Shown one piece after another: positions 46,735 to 54,298 of a stretch of 64,000 nucleotides of DNA. The notes under the pieces were generated by a model that saw nothing but the letters and a program-made list of their open reading frames with translations, was not told the origin of the DNA and did no database searches. Within the stretch, counting starts at the first letter, position 1. The number at the start of each line of letters is the position of its first letter. The stretch comes from Autumnicola sp041679265 (GTDB lineage: Bacteria > Bacteroidota > Bacteroidia > Flavobacteriales > Flavobacteriaceae). The position numbers and the translations under genes are program-made. The DNA lies in contig NZ_JBGFSM010000005.1 in NCBI RefSeq assembly GCF_041679265.1, positions 211,693-275,692 on the forward strand, read 5' to 3'.

Positions 46735-47572
46735 ATCTGGAATCTTCCAAATTATACAAAAACGGGCAGCTTTTCATTAGCCCATCCTGTACTTCTTTAA
46801 TTTTTTCGGCTTTGGGAAGATTGGGTTTTTCCTTTACCAGGTTTTCCAGTTCCCTTAATGACTTTTTATGCTGAAGAAATTCCGGCTTGTAAACCGGAAT
46901 TGCTACCGATTCCAGATAATCGGGATATTTAACCCCGTCTCCAAAGATCTTATTTGAAAATTCTACCCAGATACCTGGAATTTTGTAAGCATGAGAAATA
47001 ATTAGCCCGTGCAGGGAAGAAGATATGGTTTTTTCGCAACTCAGGATTTTCCGGGTCACTTCTTCCACATCAAGCGTCATCATATCTATCACCAGAATAT
47101 CCTTATTTTCAGCATACATTTTAACTGCCAATTGATAATCATGGTAGTGTGGAATAATACCAATTTTATACGCTTTCTCAACTTCCGGGTAAAAATATAA
47201 AGGCAGGAGTAAAGCGGGATCGCCATAAACTTCAGGGCAGCTGTGACCGGTATCCAACAGGAATTTTCTGGTATGTGGCCCGCGTACCGCCCTAAAATCG
47301 GCTTTAGCTATTTGATGCTTCCTGTCTATAATTCCACTGCCCCAAACAATGCTATCTTTTGTGGCATGAGGCAAAATGCTGCCAATTGCCAGGTAATTGT
47401 TCTTGTTAAATTTGTACCAAGGCTGTTTTTTGGGCTGCACAAATTTCACTTCACGCCCACTTATCTTTTCTACCAGATATTTGGAAAGTAAATCTCCATA
47501 ATTCTCTTTGTCCTTAAAAATAAATTTTCGCTCACTCCAGTAGAATAAGGGTATGGGATTGGTGGGTTTCAA
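46727..47572 (-). CDS. Polysaccharide pyruvyl transferase family protein
   Basis: A 281-residue enzyme expected to attach pyruvate from phosphoenolpyruvate as a ketal on a sugar, giving the polymer extra negative charge. Family features are KENYGDLLSKYLVEKISG near the N-terminus, VWGSGIIDRKHQIAK, FRAVRGPHTRKFL, VYGDPALLLP, and SSSLHGLIISHAYKIPGIWV, the conserved His motif. The start is followed closely upstream by GTTGT heptads. Confidence 0.89.
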   Translation of the reverse strand: MKPTNPIPLFYWSERKFIFKDKENYGDLLSKYLVEKISGREVKFVQPKKQPWYKFNKNNYLAIGSILPHATKDSIVWGSGIIDRKHQIAKADFRAVRGPHTRKFLLDTGHSCPEVYGDPALLLPLYFYPEVEKAYKIGIIPHYHDYQLAVKMYAENKDILVIDMMTLDVEEVTRKILSCEKTISSSLHGLIISHAYKIPGIWVEFSNKIFGDGVKYPDYLESVAIPVYKPEFLQHKKSLRELENLVKEKPNLPKAEKIKEVQDGLMKSCPFLYNLEDSRFI

Positions 47573-47574
47573 TT

Positions 47575-47622
47575 TTTTTCTGTTGTGGGTTGTTTGTTGT
47601 CTGTTGTTCTGTTTTTATTTCT
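47575..47622. repeat. GTTGTNN heptads
   Basis: The sequence after 47580 reads GTTGTGG, GTTGTTT, GTTGTCT, GTTGTTC, a 7-bp period with two free positions. It lies directly upstream of the pyruvyltransferase start. Confidence 0.7.
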
Positions 47623-47659
47623 GTTCCTGCAGTTGATTAATTGCCAAGTCTCCCGCAGA

Positions 47660-48193
47660 ATGCTTTTCCTTTTTAACTCATTAACTCTTTTACTTTTTAA
47701 CTTCACCCTTCACTTCACCCGCAGAACCCGCTGATTTCCGCAGAAAAAACTTCATTAAACCTATTTTCAATTATCCATTATCCATTCTTTCATTGGCTCA
47801 TTTCCTCATTAACTCTTTTACTTTTTAACTTCACCCTTCACTTCTCCCGCAGAACCCGCTGATTTCCGCAGAAAAAACTTCATTAAACCTATTTTCAATT
47901 ATCCATTATCCATTCTTTCATTNNNNNNNNNNNNNNNNNNNNNNNNNNNNNNNNNNNNNNNNNNNNNNNNNNNNNNNNNNNNNNNNNNNNNNNNNNNNNN
48001 NNNNNNNNNNNNNNNNNNNNNNTTTCCTCATTAACTCTTTTACTTTTTAACTTCACCCTTCACTTCTCCCGCAGAACCCGCTGATTTCCGCAGAAAAAAA
48101 CTTCTACAAAACCATTTTCAATATTCATTATCCATTCTTTCATTGGCTCATTTCCTCATTATCTCATTAACACATTAACTCATTAACTTTCCA
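47660..48193. repeat. Tandem repeats of about 128 bp with 7- and 8-bp periodic segments
   Basis: Units contain CCCGCAGAACCCGCTGATTT then CCGCAGAAAA, a CATTAAACCTATTTTCAAT segment, and ATTATCC/CATTNNNN words. CCCGCAG boxes start at 47718, 47846 and 48068, the last beyond an assembly gap. The final part (48150-48185) is an 8-bp series: CATTATCT, CATTAACA, CATTAACT, CATTAACT. There is no gene in this 620-bp interval. Confidence 0.88.
47923..48022. other. Assembly gap (100 N)
   Basis: A run of exactly 100 N inside the 128-bp tandem repeats, so the number of units is unknown. Confidence 0.97.
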
Positions 48194-49054
48194 CTACACC
48201 GTGTCAATAAAATTCTTTTCTGTCCTGTTAAAGATAATCAGTCCTAAAAGAAACAGGAAAATAGATATTCCCAACGTATAAAAAAAGCCTGTCCACGTAA
48301 AAACCCCGATATCCAGGATCATGTACCTAAAACCTTCAATTATTTGCGTTAGCGGATTATAGCGGACGATCCAGGCATAATCAGGCATTTTATTGCTCAC
48401 TTCACTTAGCGGGTACGGCACGGCAGAAATATACATGAGCAGACTGGTTGCAAATCCTACCAGCACCGTCAAATCCCTGTATTTAGTGGTTAAGGCCGAA
48501 ATAATCATTCCCGCACCCAGGCCCAGCAAAGCCATCATCAGCACATAAACCGGAAAAAGAAGCAGGTTAAAATTAGGGCTAATTTCGTACCCCCTCAATA
48601 AAAAATAAAAATAAAAAATTACCAATATTACTAACTGTATCCCGAATTTAAAGAGATTGGAAATTACCGTTTTTAAAGGCATAATTACCCTGGGAAAATA
48701 TACCTTTCCAAAAATCCCCGCATTGGCGGTAAAGGTGCTGGAGGTGCCGGTAAGGCATTGGTTAAAATAATTCCAGGCAGTGATCCCCGTAAGGTTGAAT
48801 AAAAATGCCGGCACATTTCCTGTGGGGATACTGGCAATATTATTAAAGACCAGGGTAAAAATTACCGAGGTGAACAACGGCTGGATAAAATACCAAAGCG
48901 GCCCAAGGATAGTTTGTTTATAAACCGTAACAATATCCCGCTTTACAAAAAGGATCAGCAAATCCCGGTAGCGCCAGACTTCCCTAAAATTCAGGTCTAT
49001 CAGCTTACGCTTTGGGGTGATCTCGTAAAGCCATTTTTCATTCGCTTCGCTCAT
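48194..49054 (-). CDS. wzm: Polysaccharide ABC transporter permease (Wzm)
   Basis: The membrane part of the exporter whose ATPase is Wzt at 34819-36099. The 286 residues have an N-terminal amphipathic cytoplasmic part (LNFREVWRYRDLLILFVKRD), then VYKQTILGPLWYFIQPLFTS, the signature of ABC-2 type glycan permeases, and six hydrophobic helices. The start region is unusual: the codons for MSEANE coincide with the TTCGCTTCGCTCAT box, further copies of which lie upstream at 49100 and 49151. Confidence 0.93.
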   Translation of the reverse strand: MSEANEKWLYEITPKRKLIDLNFREVWRYRDLLILFVKRDIVTVYKQTILGPLWYFIQPLFTSVIFTLVFNNIASIPTGNVPAFLFNLTGITAWNYFNQCLTGTSSTFTANAGIFGKVYFPRVIMPLKTVISNLFKFGIQLVILVIFYFYFLLRGYEISPNFNLLLFPVYVLMMALLGLGAGMIISALTTKYRDLTVLVGFATSLLMYISAVPYPLSEVSNKMPDYAWIVRYNPLTQIIEGFRYMILDIGVFTWTGFFYTLGISIFLFLLGLIIFNRTEKNFIDTV

Positions 49055-49200
49055 ATTAGTGAAGAGTGAGAAGTGAAGGGTGAAGGGTTAAGAAAAATTT
49101 TCGTTTTGCTCATAATAGTGAAGAGTGAAGGTGAAAAGATTAAAAATGTTTTCGCTTTGCTCATGTGGTGAAAAGTGAAAGGTAAAAAGGTTTCTAGTTA
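49041..49200. repeat. Triplicated wzm 5' boundary with GTGAAGA heptads
   Basis: The box TTCGCTTCGCTCAT (49041-49054, which includes the wzm start codon) recurs as TTCGTTTTGCTCAT at 49100 and TTCGCTTTGCTCAT at 49151. Each is followed by AGTGAAGAGTGA-type heptads (GTGAAGA, GTGAGAA, GTGAAGG, GTGAAGG). The same box also occurs at 49864 and 56370. Confidence 0.82.
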
Positions 49201-49261
49201 GCATTTAAATTCTTATATCCTATTTTCGTATTTCACTTATATATTTAAAAAACCACACATT

Positions 49262-49603
49262 TTACTCTACTTCAAGGCACGCCACATCTTTATACTCAGA
49301 ATTCATAAGAAACTCTGCGAACAGTTCTTTCTTTTCCATGAAAACCTTTTCAAGATTATTAGTAGTAGTATTTCCCATTCTCAACCAAATTATTTTGGGT
49401 GGATGACCCTTAAGGTTTGAGAGGTCAAAAAAATCTGCATCAAAAGTAACTATTGCAAAACCATTATCCCTGGCAAATTCCCAAATCTCAACATCAGTTA
49501 CGTTTTCTAAACCTAATTCTCTTACTTGTTTTGCTTCAGGATAATGAAATTTAATCTTCTTCAAAAGTCGAAACGAGATATTCTGATCAAACAACAGTTT
49601 CAT
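49262..49603 (-). CDS. DUF5615 PIN-like toxin
   Basis: A 113-residue protein of the DUF5615 family, which has a PIN-like nuclease fold. The N-terminal KLLFDQNISFRLL, the middle NVTDVEIWEFARDNGFAIVT and FDADF carry the acidic residues expected at the metal site. It is encoded directly after a DUF433 protein, an arrangement typical of a type II toxin-antitoxin pair in which DUF5615 is the toxin. Confidence 0.86.
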   Translation of the reverse strand: MKLLFDQNISFRLLKKIKFHYPEAKQVRELGLENVTDVEIWEFARDNGFAIVTFDADFFDLSNLKGHPPKIIWLRMGNTTTNNLEKVFMEKKELFAEFLMNSEYKDVACLEVE

Positions 49604-49824
49604 TAAGCCACCCTGGTTTTATGTTCTTTATCTGCTGCATAAGCCAGACAAGCCTTGATGTGTTCATCTGTAAGTTCCGGGAAATCCGTTTTTATTTCCT
49701 CCTGACTCATGCCATTTGCAAACCAACTAAGGACATCATAAACCGAAATTCTTGTTCCTGACAAATGAGGTCTTCCGAACCGAATATTGGGGTTAATGGA
49801 AATGTATTGCTTATAATCTACCAT
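49603..49824 (-). CDS. DUF433 antitoxin
   Basis: A 73-residue DUF433 protein: INPNIRFGRPHLSGTRISVY, DVLSWFANGMSQEEI and FPELTDEHIKACLAYAA form the family's winged-helix-like core. It shares one base with the DUF5615 gene. DUF433 proteins are the usual antitoxin and DNA-binding partner of DUF5615 toxins. No clear operator palindrome was found in the short upstream region. Confidence 0.87.
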   Translation of the reverse strand: MVDYKQYISINPNIRFGRPHLSGTRISVYDVLSWFANGMSQEEIKTDFPELTDEHIKACLAYAADKEHKTRVA

Positions 49825-49863
49825 TGTTTTACACCTTTAGTAATAAAGTTACAAAATAAAATT

Positions 49864-49905
49864 TTCGCTTCGCTGATAATAGTGAAGAGTGAGAAATAAA
49901 GAGAA
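49864..49905. repeat. TTCGCTTCGCTGA box with GTGAAGA heptads
   Basis: TTCGCTTCGCTGAT at 49864 is followed by AGTGAAGAGTGAGAAATAAA. This is the left border of the truncated four-helix-bundle gene and repeats the wzm boundary sequence. Confidence 0.75.
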
Positions 49906-49906
49906 A

Positions 49907-50206
49907 TTATTTTTTATTAATGTAATTACGAAACCCCAGTAATAAGCGACGGATTTCGATAACAAGTTCAAATATCGGAATTTCTTTTTTGATGTAGCCT
50001 AATCTTGTACTGATAAGAAGCTGCGTTTCAACTTCTGATACTGATCCAATTGCTATATTTATAAAATTAAGTAATTCCTTATCACCCTTTCGAGCCATAC
50101 CTTCCGCAATATTTGAAGGGATTGATACAGCCGCTCTTCTTAGCTGACTTGTTAAACCATAAATTTCAGAAGATGGAAAATTAGAAGTGATTTTAAAATT
50201 GTTATC
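49907..50206 (-). pseudogene. N-terminally truncated four-helix-bundle protein (23S rRNA-IVP/Avd-like family)
   Basis: Only 63 codons follow an in-frame ATG (50098), but the same frame continues upstream as TSNFPSSEIYGLTSQL and RRAAVSIPSNIAEG. This is the conserved N-terminal half of the roughly 120-residue four-helix-bundle family. The expected first 20 or so residues and any start codon are absent: the frame hits a TGA at about 50218, where TTCACTN heptads begin. The gene thus looks cut by the array. An intact relative is at 56403. The 63-codon remnant may or may not be translated. Confidence 0.8.
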
Positions 50207-50214
50207 TCTAAATT

Positions 50215-50312
50215 TTCACTATTCGCTCTTCACTCTTCACTCTTCACTCTTCACTATTCACTCTTCACTCTTCACTCTTCACTTTTCACCATTCACTATT
50301 CACTATTCACTA
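50215..50312. repeat. TTCACTN heptad array
   Basis: About 14 heptads from TTCACTA, TTCGCTC, TTCACTC, TTCACTC to TTCACTA, ending at the wzc 3' end. With the GTGAAGA heptads at 49873 it encloses the truncated four-helix-bundle gene in inverted orientation. Confidence 0.9.
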
Positions 50313-50315
50313 ATA

Positions 50316-52784
50316 TTACTCGAAATTCCGCATAAACTTTTTCCAGGACTTTTTAATTTGTGAGATTTTAGAAGGTGCTTCTCCGTAATAGCCTTTAGCA
50401 TAGCGGTTATACCCGTAGCCATAGCCGTAGCCGTAACCATAGCCGTAGCCATAGCCATATTTGGCCCGGTGTACAAAGTGGTTAAGCACAAAACTGATGT
50501 TTTTAAGCTCGCCTTTATGATATTTTTCGTTTATAGTATCCAGCATTCCGCGCTTGGTATAATCCTGCCGGATAAGGTACAGCGTGGCATCAGCATATTT
50601 TACCAGGTTCAGGGCATCGGCCACCATCCCAATGGGAGGGGAATCCAGGATAATGTAATCATACTTCTGCCGTAACTCCTCCATAAGATGGTCCATCTGT
50701 TCATTCAGCAGTAATTCGGATGGGTTTGGAGGCACCGGCCCTGCAGTAATCACATCCAAATAAGGAATCTCGCTTTTTTGGATAATTTCTTCGGAAGAAG
50801 CCTGGTCTATAAGATAATTAACTATTCCAATTTCATTATTCAGCTTAAAATCATCAAAGATCTTAGGCTTCCTTAAATCTACTCCCACCAGCACGGTTTT
50901 CTTATCGCTCATGGCAAATACGGTAGCCAGGTTCATGGCGCAAAAAGTTTTCCCTTCCCCGGAAACAGAGGAGGTGATAAGTAAGGTTTTTGAACCGGTA
51001 ACGCCTTGTTTTTTATACATAAACTGCAGGCTGGAGCGTAATCCCCTGAAACTTTCGGCTACAGAAGATTTTGGGCTGCTAAAGACCGCCAGGTTACTAT
51101 CCAGTTTGCTCTTTCCAATTAATCCTAAAATAGGTACCGGAGAGAGTCGTGTGACTTCCTGAGCATTCAGAATATTGGTGTTAAGAAACACCAGTAAAAA
51201 CACGAAAGTGAGCGGAATAACCCCGCCAACCAGCACGGCCATCACGTAATTAAGTTCTGTATTCGGGCCAATTTTGCCTCCACCGGTATCCTTGGCCTTA
51301 TCAATAATCATCACATCGCTAACATTGGCTGCTTTAATAAGTCCGGCTTCGCTGCGCTTTTCGAGAAAAAGATTATAGGTTTTTTCGCTGATACTATACT
51401 TTCGCTGAATTTTCAGCAAGTCCTGTTCTTCCTGTGGCATTTTCTTTATTTCCGCTTCAAAACCGGCAATCTGTCGATTTACATCGGCAAGTTCATTCTG
51501 CAACAAACCGCGGGAAGAATTTATATTTTCCAGCAATATAGATTTTACCGAATTGATTTGCCGGTCAAGGTCAGAAAAAACGGGTGAATTTTCCTTCAGG
51601 GAATACTGGTAATTGCTGCGCTGCTCGGCAAGTTCAATAATTTTACCTACCCCGCTCACAATACTTCCTTCACTTATCCCCGCCACAGAAGGTGCCGGTA
51701 CGCTGGAATAATCGCTCCGGGTCTCCAGGTAGGTTTTCAGCGTTTCATAATAAGCCAGCTGCCGCCTTATATCTTCTTTTCTAACATCTAAAGTGGAAAG
51801 TTTGTTGGTGATCTCACTGCTTTCCGCAGAAATATCAAGAATGGCATTTTCATTTCTAAAGTCATTCAGCTCATTCTCCACCACCTGCAGCTCCTTGGAT
51901 TTTACAGCAAGGCTGCTGTCTATAAACCGGATGGTTTTGGTGGCAAAAAGGTTCTTCCTGGCCAGCATATTCTGGCTTAATACCGCAACAGAACCATTGA
52001 GGTAATCTACCAGCCTGTCTTTATTATTCCCGGTCTGGCTTAAGCGCAAAACTGAAGAGCCATTATTATCCGGGCTTACATTAACCGATCGGTATTTTCC
52101 AACAGCGGAATCAAAATTTAAGAAATTAACATAAAATGGTTTCCCCGCCTGCACCGGCTGATGGGTCCTGGCCACCACTCCGTTAAGAAATGGAAAATTT
52201 ATAGGCTCGCCTGTTTTAAAGGTTTGATTGAAATCACTGTAGGCTATGGGAGCCGATTTCTTTTCTTTGGTTCTGAAATTTTGCAGTTGCAGGGTTTCCG
52301 GCAAACTCGCCTTAATATTAAACCTTGCAGAATCCAGAAAGGTAAAAGTAAAAGTTGTATTTACCGCCTGGTAGGCAGAAGTATCGGCAATAAATTCAAA
52401 AGGCGTTTTACCATAGGCATCCACCCGCTGATATTCCCCATCTTCCATATATTGCACATAAAACTGCAGCCGCTCCACCACCTCTTCATTATGAGAACGG
52501 GAACGCAGGATGGTAACCGCGGTATTTACTTTATCTGAAGTTCCTCCCCAATTAAAGGTAAGGCTGGTATTGGACGTGAAAAACGGGTTCTGGTCATCTT
52601 TAATGGTAATGCTGTTTTCCATTTGATACACCGGCAACTTCCTTACATTGTTGTAATACGCCACTCCAAGGCTTATCGCTACAGATAGCAATATAAGCTT
52701 CCAGTAACTTATAACTTTGAGTACAAAACCTTTAAAGTCAAAGGTTGAACCTACATCTGATATGTGATCATCTTCATGCGCCAT
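50316..52784 (-). CDS. wzc: Polysaccharide co-polymerase and tyrosine autokinase (Wzc)
   Basis: It controls chain length and export of the polymer together with Wza. The 822 residues have an N-terminal Wzz-type chain-length domain with a membrane helix (LKVISYWKLILLSVAISLG), a long periplasmic coiled-coil part (about 270-480) and a second membrane helix (LNYVMAVLVGGVIPLTFVFL). The cytoplasmic BY-kinase domain has Walker A SSVSGEGKTFCAMNL, Walker A' VLVGVDLRKP and Walker B YIILDSPP. The C-terminal tail carries a Gly-Tyr alternation with about nine tyrosines (near residues 770-790), the autophosphorylation cluster. The gene follows wza by 2 bp. Confidence 0.95.
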   Translation of the reverse strand: MAHEDDHISDVGSTFDFKGFVLKVISYWKLILLSVAISLGVAYYNNVRKLPVYQMENSITIKDDQNPFFTSNTSLTFNWGGTSDKVNTAVTILRSRSHNEEVVERLQFYVQYMEDGEYQRVDAYGKTPFEFIADTSAYQAVNTTFTFTFLDSARFNIKASLPETLQLQNFRTKEKKSAPIAYSDFNQTFKTGEPINFPFLNGVVARTHQPVQAGKPFYVNFLNFDSAVGKYRSVNVSPDNNGSSVLRLSQTGNNKDRLVDYLNGSVAVLSQNMLARKNLFATKTIRFIDSSLAVKSKELQVVENELNDFRNENAILDISAESSEITNKLSTLDVRKEDIRRQLAYYETLKTYLETRSDYSSVPAPSVAGISEGSIVSGVGKIIELAEQRSNYQYSLKENSPVFSDLDRQINSVKSILLENINSSRGLLQNELADVNRQIAGFEAEIKKMPQEEQDLLKIQRKYSISEKTYNLFLEKRSEAGLIKAANVSDVMIIDKAKDTGGGKIGPNTELNYVMAVLVGGVIPLTFVFLLVFLNTNILNAQEVTRLSPVPILGLIGKSKLDSNLAVFSSPKSSVAESFRGLRSSLQFMYKKQGVTGSKTLLITSSVSGEGKTFCAMNLATVFAMSDKKTVLVGVDLRKPKIFDDFKLNNEIGIVNYLIDQASSEEIIQKSEIPYLDVITAGPVPPNPSELLLNEQMDHLMEELRQKYDYIILDSPPIGMVADALNLVKYADATLYLIRQDYTKRGMLDTINEKYHKGELKNISFVLNHFVHRAKYGYGYGYGYGYGYGYGYNRYAKGYYGEAPSKISQIKKSWKKFMRNFE

Positions 52785-52785
52785 A

Positions 52786-53583
52786 CTATCTGGTAAAAAT
52801 CAAAACTACTGAGGTTATTAACGTAAAAACGGTGGCAATGGTTCTAAAGGATTCCAATCCTGTTGTACCAAAGCCTAATGCTTTTTGAGGAAGCGGGTTA
52901 ACAATTATCACATCATTGGGCTGGATATAATAATAAGGGCTGGCGGTGGCTTCAATACTGGTAACATCTATAGTATGGATCTCCTCCCCCTGCGGGTACT
53001 GCCGGACGATCTTTACATGCTGCCGGTCCCCCACATCGGTAATTCCCCCGGCATTGGCAATGGCTTCAATAATAGTTACCTGCTCTTTGTAGATTACCTG
53101 GCTCCCGGAGCCTATTTCTCCAAGGGTGGTATATCGTATCCCCGCCAGCTTAACGGTTACAAATAGATTTGCCTCCTCCTTAAAATATTGCTGCAGCAGT
53201 TCACTTTCTATTTTCTCCCTTACTTCCTCCACCGTGTAACCCAGCACATTAAGCTGCCCTAAAGTGGGCACCCTGATGTTCCCGTGATCATCTACCGTAA
53301 ACCCATCAAAATAAACGTTTTCTTCTGTAGTGGCATTAGGATTTGTTTCTCCTATGGGATTAAACATCCCCACCAGTTCCTGGTCCAGGGCTTTTACCCG
53401 TATGCTTAAAAGATCACCAATCTGGATGCGATACGGCTTTTTTAGGCGCTGCATCTGTATGAGACTATCTACTGTTTCTGTCTCCTGGAGATAACTTAGC
53501 TTTTTTGTGGAAATACACGACGAAAAAGATATAATCATCGCCAAAAGGAGAATTATGCTTCTAAACTTCATATTAGCATTCAC
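52786..53583 (-). CDS. wza: Polysaccharide export lipoprotein (Wza/OPX)
   Basis: The outer-membrane or periplasmic channel component of capsule export. The 265 residues begin with a lipoprotein signal with lipobox SSC, giving Cys23 as the acylation site. Then come the polysaccharide-export domain (RIQIGDLLSIRVKALDQELV, FTVDDHGNIRVPTLGQLNVL) and an SLBB domain (GSQVIYKEQVTIIEAIANAG). A final hydrophobic segment (FRTIATVFTLITSVVLIF) is characteristic of the Bacteroidota form. It is shorter than E. coli Wza, having one SLBB domain. Confidence 0.94.
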   Translation of the reverse strand: MNANMKFRSIILLLAMIISFSSCISTKKLSYLQETETVDSLIQMQRLKKPYRIQIGDLLSIRVKALDQELVGMFNPIGETNPNATTEENVYFDGFTVDDHGNIRVPTLGQLNVLGYTVEEVREKIESELLQQYFKEEANLFVTVKLAGIRYTTLGEIGSGSQVIYKEQVTIIEAIANAGGITDVGDRQHVKIVRQYPQGEEIHTIDVTSIEATASPYYYIQPNDVIIVNPLPQKALGFGTTGLESFRTIATVFTLITSVVLIFTR

Positions 53584-53593
53584 AAAGGTTTAA

Positions 53594-53622
53594 CAAATAT
53601 AGTTGTTGTATCCTAATATCAA
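53594..53622 (-). promoter_or_regulatory. Promoter of the wza-wzc operon
   Basis: On the minus strand TTG (53620-53622), an 18-bp spacer and TATATTTG (53594-53601) match the Bacteroidota consensus. It lies 10 bp before the wza start codon, so the leader would be very short. Confidence 0.72.
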
Positions 53623-53782
53623 AATATTTGTGGTTATTGTTTGGGGGTTGATTGCAATAGGCTGTAGGCGATAGGCTTTAGACGGTAGGCTGAAAACCGG
53701 AAACTTATAGCTCTTTTCACTTTTCGACACTCTTCACTTTTCACTTTCCACTTTTCACTTTCAAAATTTCCAACTCACAAAT

Positions 53783-53850
53783 AACCACCCCGGCCTGCGG
53801 CCACCCTGCCCTACGCAGTCATTCAGGCGGGCCCTCCTTGAAAAAATTAG
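53783..53850 (+). repeat. REP-like GC-rich element, copy 2
   Basis: It contains CCACCCCGGCCTGCGGCC and CATTCAGGCGGGCCCTCC, as in copy 1, and is cut by the gap on its right. Confidence 0.85.
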
Positions 53851-53950
53851 NNNNNNNNNNNNNNNNNNNNNNNNNNNNNNNNNNNNNNNNNNNNNNNNNN
53901 NNNNNNNNNNNNNNNNNNNNNNNNNNNNNNNNNNNNNNNNNNNNNNNNNN
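53851..53950. other. Assembly gap (100 N)
   Basis: Exactly 100 N, flanked on both sides by the same 76-bp sequence, so the join rests on a repeat and the true length is unknown. Confidence 0.97.
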
Positions 53951-53959
53951 CTCACAAAT

Positions 53960-54034
53960 AACCACCCCGGCCTGCGGCCACCCTGCCCTACGCAGTCATT
54001 CAGGCGGGCCCTCCTTGAAAAAATTAGTGGAGCC
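53960..54034 (+). repeat. REP-like GC-rich element, copy 3
   Basis: It matches copy 2 base for base over the visible overlap and continues to TTAGTGGAGCC. Confidence 0.85.
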
Positions 54035-54298
54035 TTGATTTTGGTAAACATGCAATTTCACTCTTCCCTTTTAATTTTTCCATCTTCAGACTTCTACTTT
54101 CGTACCACTTTCCACTTTCCACTTTTCACTTTTCACTTTTCACTTTCCTCTTTCCACTTTTCACTTTTCACTTTTCACTTTCAAGATTCCAACTTCTAAC
54201 TTCATCCCTCTCCTCCCTTTCCGCTTCAGAAAAGAAAAACTATATTCTTGCATACTTATTCCCTGCAATCAATTTATTTTGCAGACAAATAATTTCAT

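Larger units (their letters stand above)
53640..54298. repeat. Heptad-rich intergenic region with two REP-like copies and a gap
   Basis: The 53657 stretch reads GGCTGTA, GGCGATA, GGCTTTA, GACGGTA, GGCTGAA in a 7-bp frame. TTCACTT and TTTCCAC heptads occupy 53705-53765 and 54055-54215. Two REP-like copies (53783-53850, 53960-54034) lie on either side of an assembly gap and are identical over their shared length. No gene or clear promoter is seen before the ABC-F start. Confidence 0.83.

Noticed and set aside
53761..54051. Open frame running through an assembly gap
   Set aside because: It consists of REP-like repeat DNA and N bases only; the apparent repeated protein motif is the translated repeat.
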